A stretch of DNA of 19,502 bases, from assembly GCA_947448095.1 (NCBI GenBank), contig CANFNN010000019.1, positions 1 through 19,502 on the forward strand. The letters are read 5' to 3'. The position numbers and the translations under genes are program-made. The stretch's first letter is position 1. Every line of letters begins with the position of its first letter. Source of the DNA: Bacteriovoracaceae bacterium (GTDB lineage: Bacteria; Bdellovibrionota; Bacteriovoracia; Bacteriovoracales; Bacteriovoracaceae). Positions 14,113 to 19,502 of this stretch are shown in pieces. The notes below the pieces were generated by a model, which searched no databases, had not been told where the DNA came from, and was given only the letters and a program-made list of their open reading frames with translations.

Positions 14113-15876
14113 ATGAAAATTTTAATACTTTTGCTTAGTCTTTTGAATATTTCCTATGCCTCCTCAGACGGGGAACATAAATTAGTTTCGGCTTATTTTG
14201 ATCGTCCCCTGAATTGCCCTCTTCGTTTTTCCAATCTCTCGCAGCTAAGAGACCAAGTTCAGGCCCTCACCTCTTCACTCGGCAATGGATGTACTCAGAA
14301 CGGGCAACAGGCCCTAAAACAATTGAATTCAAGTGTTGGGAACCTAGAAGGAATTGCTACCACCTGGTCAACCCAACAGGGAACTGATCAAAAGGCCCAA
14401 AACGCACAATTGGCCAAAAATGCCAGTCAGGTTTTAGGAAGTTTAAATATCATCACGAGTAATACGGAATGTTTCTATGACATCCGCTCAAGAGGTACTT
14501 TGCCAGTGGTATCCGATATTATTATGAGTTTATCGCAACTCGGTCTACTCATCCCAAGTACGACCGGCACTTTGGTTGCGACAGGTGGATATCTTGCTGG
14601 GTCAGGCATGAAGATTATTAATGAATTAGTGAAGAAAAAATTTAACTGGAATAGGCCTGAGGAAAGACGCGCATTTTTGGAATTGAATTGTGCTTTTTTT
14701 GATAATCGCAGAATCATGGAAGAGATGGGACTTTTTACTCCAGAAACTAAGTCTTTTAGAAGTCAGCTAGTTAATCAATTGAGAGCAGAGCGACTGACAC
14801 TCATTAAACTACAAAAAAGCCTGGAAGCAGCAATTCTTAAAGATCAGGACGTTTTAGATAATGAGCTTATGTCTATTGATGAAGTCAAAGAAGCAGGCGT
14901 GAGTCCCGTGCTCGTAAGAAAACTAGAGGAGCTAAATCAAAATTTATCATCTCGCCCTGCGGATCATGCTTCAAAATGGAAACAACTAACAATTCTATCA
15001 TCAGTTGCGGTGACATCTATTGAGCTACTGCGCGGATTAAAACTAGAAGAGCCTCAAAATATAAATGCTGCTCAGATGCTTTTGAATAATTTTGAAATCA
15101 TTCTGCCTGACTTGGCCCGTGACGGAAAAGCCTGGAACGTAAGTATTGATGAGTTTGAGATGAAGTATCGTGGCCCAATCATAGCCTTTGCTGGGCAAGT
15201 AGCCAGTGCCGTAAAAAACCAATTGGTATTTCTTGAAGCTGTGGCCAGCGGCAAAGATAAAAACTTAGCTGAGAAACTGTCTCAACAAAAAGTTGGCTTA
15301 CGTGAATCGCAGGCCACTTCGTGGGGAGCGTCTCAGCGACTCTTTTCAGTCGAAGCAAGAATTCAGGCCTTGGAAAATGCTGAAACGAGTTCACTCTTCT
15401 CTCAAGAAGATGAAGGCAAGTCAGATGCCGTGGAAATTCTGGATCATTACCGTAAATTACAAAAAAGTATCTTAGGCAAAGAAGGCAAAGGCTATTTAAA
15501 GAATTCCCTCAAACGCATGGATGACGTCCTTTTGGCCTTGAATAAACAGATTAGTCAGTTTGATGAATCTGGGACTCAAAGAGAAAAATGCGCCAGTGCT
15601 GAAAAGCTTCGTTTTGTATGGGCGCAGTACAGGTACACGGCCCAAGAATCCTATGATTTTGTCGCTACCAATCAGGACTTGTCTTATTCAAGCTATAAAA
15701 TTGGCAATGAAAAGCAAAAGCGCTCAAGCACTTATGTGTTGTCGCAAATCTCTTCAGTTGAAGAAATTGATGAAGGAAATAAACCCTTCGAGGGTAGTGT
15801 TGGATATTATATGAGTAGTGTCAGATCCCTAATGGACGGAGTTGAAAGCAGGCTCCAAGGATCTGGATGTTTCTAA
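14113..15876 (+). CDS. large exported helical protein of unknown function
   Basis: A signal peptide (MKILILLLSLLNISYA) is followed by about 570 residues that are almost all helical and polar, with coiled-coil character (for example about 220-260, and EKLRFVWAQYR near 520). One exception is a hydrophobic, Gly/Ser/Thr-rich stretch (about 130-170, VVSDIIMSLSQLGLLIP to GGYLAGSGMKII), which looks like two membrane-capable segments joined by a short turn. Cysteines lie at 35, 60, 120 and 193 and near the C-terminus, and could form disulphides. I recognise no family. A helical exported protein with one hydrophobic hairpin recalls alpha-pore-forming toxins, but this is only analogy. Its stop overlaps the end of the convergent protease gene. 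Confidence 0.85.
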   Translation: MKILILLLSLLNISYASSDGEHKLVSAYFDRPLNCPLRFSNLSQLRDQVQALTSSLGNGCTQNGQQALKQLNSSVGNLEGIATTWSTQQGTDQKAQNAQLAKNASQVLGSLNIITSNTECFYDIRSRGTLPVVSDIIMSLSQLGLLIPSTTGTLVATGGYLAGSGMKIINELVKKKFNWNRPEERRAFLELNCAFFDNRRIMEEMGLFTPETKSFRSQLVNQLRAERLTLIKLQKSLEAAILKDQDVLDNELMSIDEVKEAGVSPVLVRKLEELNQNLSSRPADHASKWKQLTILSSVAVTSIELLRGLKLEEPQNINAAQMLLNNFEIILPDLARDGKAWNVSIDEFEMKYRGPIIAFAGQVASAVKNQLVFLEAVASGKDKNLAEKLSQQKVGLRESQATSWGASQRLFSVEARIQALENAETSSLFSQEDEGKSDAVEILDHYRKLQKSILGKEGKGYLKNSLKRMDDVLLALNKQISQFDESGTQREKCASAEKLRFVWAQYRYTAQESYDFVATNQDLSYSSYKIGNEKQKRSSTYVLSQISSVEEIDEGNKPFEGSVGYYMSSVRSLMDGVESRLQGSGCF

Positions 15877-16736
15877 TCTAGATCCATCAATTCAGCAATA
15901 TTTGTAATCAGGGTCGCTGATTCATAGCTTTCATCGTTTGAGAGATGAGCACTTCGTTTACATCCGGCTTCAGCGTCTTGAACATAATCATTGGCCCCTC
16001 TCACGAGTATGCCTTCCACTTCCCCACTGTTCACATTGATAACAGGAGAGCCCGAGTTGCCTCCAAAGGTATCAAGGTTCGCCGTTAAAAAGACATCATT
16101 AATATCTCTAATCTGGGCGCCGTCAGCAATTTTAGTGGGAAGACCAGAGGGGTGCCCAACTACCACTAATTCATCTCCAATTGAGGGCTTACCACTGCGT
16201 CTGAATCTTAAAGGCTCACGGTTAAGGACTTCTTTTTTGATCTCAATCAAAGTGTAATCCATGTGAGTTTTAGGATCGAGAACTCGCTTCACAATCCGCT
16301 CACAGCTAACAAAATTCTTTTTCGGTCTTTTATTCACGAAGGGACCATTCTCAGGCATTTGATAATCAAATAACCAATAATAAAGACCCACTTTGCAACT
16401 CTGCTCACCAATACAATGACCAGCAGTCACAATGTGTTTCGGAGACACCAGAAACGCTGTACAGCCGGCGACAGTTGGCTGATTTGAAAAGGCCTCATCA
16501 GCACAAACTCCATCCTGCAGAAGTGTAGTGGTATTGAGCTCCCACATTTTATTGAAGGTCCAGCCTTTAAGGCCATAGTTTCGATCAATCCGAGCTAAAG
16601 TCGACTTAGCGTATTTTTGATAAGCAGGATTCGCCTCAAAAACATCCCGTCGATTATCCTCACCATAAATAACTTTGGGCGAAGCCCAAACGGAGAGAGA
16701 CAGAGAGGCAAGAATCAAAAATAGTGAGTTTTTCAT
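15873..16736 (-). CDS. secreted trypsin-fold serine protease
   Basis: The 287-residue protein has a signal peptide (about MKNSLFLILASLSLSVWA). The triad is clear: His107 in TAGHC, Asp160 in HMDYTLIEI and Ser228 in GGNSGSPV. A conserved segment VVGHPSGLPTKIADGA lies between Asp and Ser, as in V8/glutamyl-endopeptidase-like S1 proteases. About 70 residues between signal and catalytic domain may be a propeptide. It is only distantly similar to the protease at 13127, sharing the fold but not obvious close ancestry. Its end overlaps by four bases the helical protein gene. The ATG has no ribosome site and a CATAAT box seven bases upstream. Confidence 0.91.
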   Translation of the reverse strand: MKNSLFLILASLSLSVWASPKVIYGEDNRRDVFEANPAYQKYAKSTLARIDRNYGLKGWTFNKMWELNTTTLLQDGVCADEAFSNQPTVAGCTAFLVSPKHIVTAGHCIGEQSCKVGLYYWLFDYQMPENGPFVNKRPKKNFVSCERIVKRVLDPKTHMDYTLIEIKKEVLNREPLRFRRSGKPSIGDELVVVGHPSGLPTKIADGAQIRDINDVFLTANLDTFGGNSGSPVINVNSGEVEGILVRGANDYVQDAEAGCKRSAHLSNDESYESATLITNIAELMDLD

Positions 16737-16743
16737 AGTCTTA

Positions 16744-16749
16744 ATTATG
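16744..16749 (-). promoter_or_regulatory. -10 box giving a leaderless start for the serine protease
   Basis: On the minus strand CATAAT (5/6) is followed by TAAGACT and ATG 16736. The arrangement matches that at 14100-14113 except for one base, including the first bases of the coding region (ATGAAAA). The -35 region is poor. Confidence 0.5.
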
Positions 16750-16794
16750 AGAAAAATTTAAGCGATTGGATAACAAAATATTAAGCGAAATGTG

Positions 16795-16800
16795 TATAAT
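16795..16800 (+). promoter_or_regulatory. perfect TATAAT, leaderless start of the DUF167 gene
   Basis: TATAAT lies only five bases (AGAGC) before ATG 16806, preceded by TGTG, which can strengthen a -10. Transcription should start at the A of the ATG. There is no Shine-Dalgarno sequence at usable distance. It shares a 69-base divergent gap with the protease promoter. Confidence 0.6.
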
Positions 16801-16805
16801 AGAGC

Positions 16806-17150
16806 ATGGCAAAAAAGAAAGCTTCCAAAGACAAAAAGCCTGACGTCATCGATCCCCTCAAAGAATCCTTTTTCTATTGGGACGGGGACGTCTTAGTGTT
16901 CAATGTCCTAGGAACTCCAGGTGCGAAAAAAGATGCCATCGGAAAGCCCAAAGGCAATCAACTCAAAATCAGTGTGACTGAAAAGCCCGTCAGAGGAAAG
17001 GCCACTGACCATATGGTGAGGTTCTTATCCAAAATTTTTGATGTTCCAGTATCAAGTATTGAAGTGGTGTTTGGTCAAATGAACGTCAATAAGCAGCTGA
17101 GAGTGAAATCTCCGAAGAATTTACCAGACGTTTTTCTCAAACAATCCTAA
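16806..17150 (+). CDS. DUF167 / YggU family protein
   Basis: The 114-residue protein carries the UPF0235 signature: VFNVLGTPGAKKDAI, then LKISVTEKPVRGKATDHMVRFLSKIFDVP and VEVVFGQMNVNKQLRV. The family is small, cytosolic and of unknown function. A Lys/Asp-rich N-terminal tail (about residues 1-20) extends beyond the usual domain. The gene starts directly at a TATAAT box and is probably leaderless. It ends four bases from the convergent amidohydrolase stop with no clear terminator between them. Confidence 0.88.
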   Translation: MAKKKASKDKKPDVIDPLKESFFYWDGDVLVFNVLGTPGAKKDAIGKPKGNQLKISVTEKPVRGKATDHMVRFLSKIFDVPVSSIEVVFGQMNVNKQLRVKSPKNLPDVFLKQS

Positions 17151-17154
17151 ATCA

Positions 17155-18390
17155 TTAAAGCGAGTTCGCGCGCTCTAGCATGGCGAGCATTAAAACTGAG
17201 CACCCTGCTGCAATATCTTCTTGTTTGGCGTTTTCAATTTCATTGTGACTAATCCCACCCTCACACGGAACAAACACCATCGCGGCCGGGGCCACACGAT
17301 TGATGTAAAACGAATCATGGCCAGCACCACTGATGATAGGCATAGAACTGTAGCCCAGTTGATTCGCGGCTTTTTCCACGGCCTTCACACAATCACGGTT
17401 AAAGTGAGTTGGAGGTAAATACCAAATTTCTTTATAATCTAATTTTAGTCCATTATCTTTAGCGGCTTTTTCACAAGCTTCCTTAGCTTCACTTGCCATC
17501 TTGGATAAAATTTCATCTTCATTATGGCGAAGATCAATCGTGAAGAAGACGTGACCAGGAATGGTATTGCGTGAGTTAGGGCTACATTGAACTAGTCCTA
17601 CTGTGGCACAAGCATGTTGATAAGAATTTCCAATTTTATTCACGGCCGTAATCACTGAAGCAGCTCCGACCATCGCGTCTTTTCTAATTCTCATCGGAGT
17701 TGGTCCAGCATGTGACTCGACTCCCACCATAGTGACTTCCATCCAGCGCTGACCGAGTCCACCTTGAACGATACCGATTTGTTTTTTGTCGTGCTCTAAA
17801 ATAGGACCCTGTTCGATATGGGCTTCAAAAAAAGCGTGAATAGGTCTGCCCCCTACTGGCTCAGAACCAGCGTAACCAATGCGGGCCAGTTCCTCTCCCA
17901 TGGTTTTCCCTTCAAGATCTGGGCGGCTTAATCCGTACTCAAGATCAAAAGCTCCGCCAAAGATTCCCGATGAAACCATGGCCGGCGCAAAACGCGAGCC
18001 TTCTTCATTAGTCCAAATAGAAGCTTCAATCGGTCTGAGTGTTTCAATTTTTAAATCATTGAGTGAACGAATCACTTCAAGACCCGCTAGCACACCGTAA
18101 ACTCCATCAAACTTTCCACCAGTTGGTTGACTGTCGATGTGGCTTCCCGTCACAACAGGAGCAAGAGAATTATCTTTACCCGCTCTTTGAGCAAAAACAT
18201 TTCCCATTTGATCAATTTTAATTGAGCAGCCGGCCTCTTTGCACCACTTCACAAAAAGGTCACGAGCTTGTTTATCTAAATCTGTTAAGGCCAGACGACA
18301 CACTCCACCTTTTTCGGTCGCTCCAATCTTGGCCATGTCCATGAGACTTTTCCAGAGGCGATCAGAATTTACGTGAAGGTTCGTTGTCAT
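17155..18390 (-). CDS. M20-type amidohydrolase (N-carbamoyl-L-amino acid hydrolase / allantoate amidohydrolase family)
   Basis: Start ATG 18390 is supported by AAGGA six to seven bases upstream; the frame opens farther at 18414, but that N-terminus is not family-like. The 411-residue protein shows the two-metal site: GSHIDS (H84), GGKFDGVYG (D95), TNEEGSRF (E129/E130), HIEQGP (H191) and GGISHNE (H382). The substrate-region motifs ESHAGPTPMRIRKDA and NTIPGHVFFTIDLRH are also typical. The family opens carbamoyl groups of N-carbamoyl amino acids, ureidoglycine or allantoate in the cytoplasm. I cannot choose between these. It lies 59 bases downstream of the FKBP gene on the same strand and is probably cotranscribed. 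Confidence 0.92.
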   Translation of the reverse strand: MTTNLHVNSDRLWKSLMDMAKIGATEKGGVCRLALTDLDKQARDLFVKWCKEAGCSIKIDQMGNVFAQRAGKDNSLAPVVTGSHIDSQPTGGKFDGVYGVLAGLEVIRSLNDLKIETLRPIEASIWTNEEGSRFAPAMVSSGIFGGAFDLEYGLSRPDLEGKTMGEELARIGYAGSEPVGGRPIHAFFEAHIEQGPILEHDKKQIGIVQGGLGQRWMEVTMVGVESHAGPTPMRIRKDAMVGAASVITAVNKIGNSYQHACATVGLVQCSPNSRNTIPGHVFFTIDLRHNEDEILSKMASEAKEACEKAAKDNGLKLDYKEIWYLPPTHFNRDCVKAVEKAANQLGYSSMPIISGAGHDSFYINRVAPAAMVFVPCEGGISHNEIENAKQEDIAAGCSVLMLAMLERANSL

Positions 18391-18449
18391 ATAATGTCCT
18401 TTTTTAAGTCCCATTATTCAACGCGATTTTGTTTGATTTGTCCTCTAAA

Positions 18450-18785
18450 TTAGTCGCGGGTAAGTACTTCAAGTAACTCAACATGAAAGGTTAAATTCGA
18501 GTGAGGCTTAATAAATTGACCTATTTGCCTCTCGCCGTAGCCTAAATGCGCCGGGACAAACAAGGTGCGTTTGCCCCCTTCTTTCATACCGACTAGCCCT
18601 TGATCCCAGCCTTTGATGACTCTGCCAGTGCCGAAAACAAATTGAAAGGGCTTACCGCGCTCAAGGGAGGAATCAAATTTTACTCCGTCATCAAGGAAGC
18701 CCTCGTATTGAACAATCAAGAGTGCGCCTTTTTGAGTTTCTTTGCCGGTCCCAATTAGGGTGTCAGTGATTTTTAATTCATTCAT
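18450..18785 (-). CDS. FKBP-type peptidyl-prolyl isomerase
   Basis: The 111-residue protein is a single FKBP domain. Active-site residues are visible in YEGFLDDGVKFDSS, FQFVFGTGRVIKGWDQGL, GMKEGGKRTLFVP and GYGERQIGQFIKPHSNLTFHVELL. There is no signal peptide, so it acts in the cytoplasm on prolyl bonds during folding. The ATG has no ribosome site. TTTAAT lies six bases upstream, so a leaderless mRNA is likely. It is the first gene of a probable two-gene unit with the amidohydrolase. Confidence 0.93.
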   Translation of the reverse strand: MNELKITDTLIGTGKETQKGALLIVQYEGFLDDGVKFDSSLERGKPFQFVFGTGRVIKGWDQGLVGMKEGGKRTLFVPAHLGYGERQIGQFIKPHSNLTFHVELLEVLTRD

Positions 18786-18791
18786 AGTAGA

Positions 18792-18797
18792 ATTAAA
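18792..18797 (-). promoter_or_regulatory. -10 box giving a leaderless start for the FKBP gene
   Basis: On the minus strand TTTAAT (5/6) is followed by TCTACT and then ATG 18785. No Shine-Dalgarno sequence is present and no strong -35 is visible. The rest of the 233-base gap up to 19018 holds no gene I can support; it has a perfect TATAAT on the plus strand (18842-18847) without a -35. Confidence 0.45.
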
Positions 18798-19018
18798 ATA
18801 CTATGAGATGACTTAAGCGTAAAATCATATCCGACAGGTAATATAATAATCCCCACGACCTAGAGTTCATGACAAGTGTTCTTTACTAGACTATGCGACT
18901 AGGCCAATCCTTCCCTCTGTAAATCTTGATTTAAGTGTGACATACTGTACAAACGAAACTCGCTTCTGAATTTTGTTCCCTTCATAAAATTTATTCATTC
19001 ACTAATAAAGGACTGTTC

Positions 19019-19243
19019 ATGAAAGACAATCTGGGAAGTGATTATTTCTTATTGGCCCATGTGGACACTACGAGAGTTCGTTATACTCATAGTGAAAAGC
19101 TAGGCATTGAATTTAAAAACGAGATTGATGCCTGGAATAAAATGGCATTTAAATTTCGTGGAGCACGCTGCTCAGAAGTAAGATATGCGCGCAAAGACCT
19201 GAGACCACTTATCTATAGTGTGAGGTCAGCTGTCGAGTGGTAA
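19019..19243 (+). CDS. small protein of unknown function
   Basis: The 74-residue product has no signal peptide or membrane segment. It is basic, with many Arg and Tyr residues (RVRYTHSEKLG, RPLIYSVRSAVEW). AAAGGA precedes ATG at good spacing, and the frame is clean, which supports a real gene. I recognise no family. Its last 18 bases overlap the end of the convergent ArsA-like gene, an unusually long tail overlap for this window. Confidence 0.6.
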   Translation: MKDNLGSDYFLLAHVDTTRVRYTHSEKLGIEFKNEIDAWNKMAFKFRGARCSEVRYARKDLRPLIYSVRSAVEW

Positions 19244-19502
19244 AGATGGCGCCACAAGTTTTGATAATTCACTAATCCCAATCGGTGGTGCTGCCTGCCA
19301 AGGCAGCACAAACACTTTTTTCGCAAGCCCCTTACCAATTCTCTCTATTTGTTTTTTCTCTGATCCTAAACGAGCGGTTAGTAAGGGGTCACTCGTTCCA
19401 GATGCAAGAATACTTTTATTAATAACCCAAGCGTAGGGCTCAATGTGCGCGCGTCTCAGATCTTCCTGCAAAGCTGCGGCCTGAGAAACCGGCGTGGTTT
19501 CC
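19226..19502 (-). CDS. arsA: ArsA-like ATPase, C-terminal fragment (cut by window edge)
   Basis: The reading frame is open to the right edge and ends at TGA 19226, giving the last 91 residues. ETTPVSQAAALQEDLRRAHIEPYAWVINKS, then GTSDPLLTARLGSEKKQIERI and VFVLPW are typical of the C-terminal end of the arsenical pump-driving ATPase ArsA. That protein is a cytoplasmic, soluble ATPase of the deviant Walker A/MinD group that energises the ArsB arsenite pump. The Walker motifs lie outside the window. A TTG at 19471 is in frame but is an internal Leu, not a start. Confidence 0.85.
   Translation of the reverse strand, partial: ETTPVSQAAALQEDLRRAHIEPYAWVINKSILASGTSDPLLTARLGSEKKQIERIGKGLAKKVFVLPWQAAPPIGISELSKLVAPSLPLDS
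19288..19309. other. strong inverted repeat inside the ArsA-like coding region
   Basis: GTGCTGCCT (19288-19296) and AGGCAGCAC (19301-19309) are perfect nine-base arms around GCCA. It lies about 60 bases before the end of the gene, across the WQAAPP codons, with no U-tract. It may be an mRNA structure or simply the codons of a conserved segment. Confidence 0.35.

Noticed and set aside
18842..18847. TATAAT on the plus strand in the 233-base gap
   Set aside because: There is no -35 at proper spacing, and it would give a leader of about 165 bases to a gene with its own ribosome site. I mention it but do not call a promoter.
19469..19471. TTG at 19471 as the start of a separate 81-residue protein
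   Set aside because: The frame stays open to the window edge with ArsA-like sequence upstream, so this is an internal leucine codon of a larger gene.

Overview
This window looks like chromosomal DNA from a Gram-negative bacterium of the Bdellovibrio-and-like group (Bdellovibrionota, perhaps Bacteriovoracales). This is an inference from content, not a database match. The DNA is moderately AT-rich and gene-dense. An unusual share of the products carry Sec signal peptides or lipoboxes, including two trypsin-fold proteases, two Gly-X-Y lipoproteins, a cysteine-rich Sel1-type protein and proteins predicted in the outer membrane. I see no IS element, CRISPR array, tRNA, rRNA or prophage. No gap between genes exceeds about 235 bases.

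Layout. At 1-1217 (-) is a 5'-nucleotidase/UshA-type phosphatase cut by the left edge. A plus-strand block at 1413-5040 holds a small exported protein, a DUF302 protein whose stop overlaps the TTG start of a multicopper oxidase, and a predicted outer-membrane protein. The oxidase carries a C-terminal extension that looks like the CopB outer-membrane barrel. An HPF/RaiA-type ribosome-associated protein (-) diverges from a lipoprotein (+). At 6352-7949 (-) a LemA gene overlaps a GIDE-domain membrane protein with an EF-hand. A small HicB-like protein and a ParB-family protein without ParA follow (8080-9384, +).

At 9391-12241 (-) two paralogous collagen-like lipoproteins flank a secreted protein with disulphide-type Sel1 repeats. 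A DUF2461 protein (-) diverges from a serine protease (+). Next come a 587-residue exported helical protein (+), which ends tail-to-tail with a second serine protease (-), and then a DUF167 protein (+). The right end holds an FKBP-type isomerase followed by an M20-type amidohydrolase (-), a small unknown protein (+) and the C-terminus of an ArsA-like ATPase (-), cut by the window edge.

Gene starts fall into two classes. About ten have clear Shine-Dalgarno sequences. At least five, and perhaps seven, have none, and instead carry a -10-like hexamer 5-8 bases before the start codon, as expected for leaderless transcripts. The clearest case is the Sel1 gene, with a TTGACT / 17 bp / TATCAT promoter ending at its ATG. 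The 587-residue protein and the neighbouring protease share almost the same box. This start architecture and the oxidase-barrel fusion are the two observations I consider most worth checking. The collagen-like pair and the LemA-GIDE-EF-hand pair come next.
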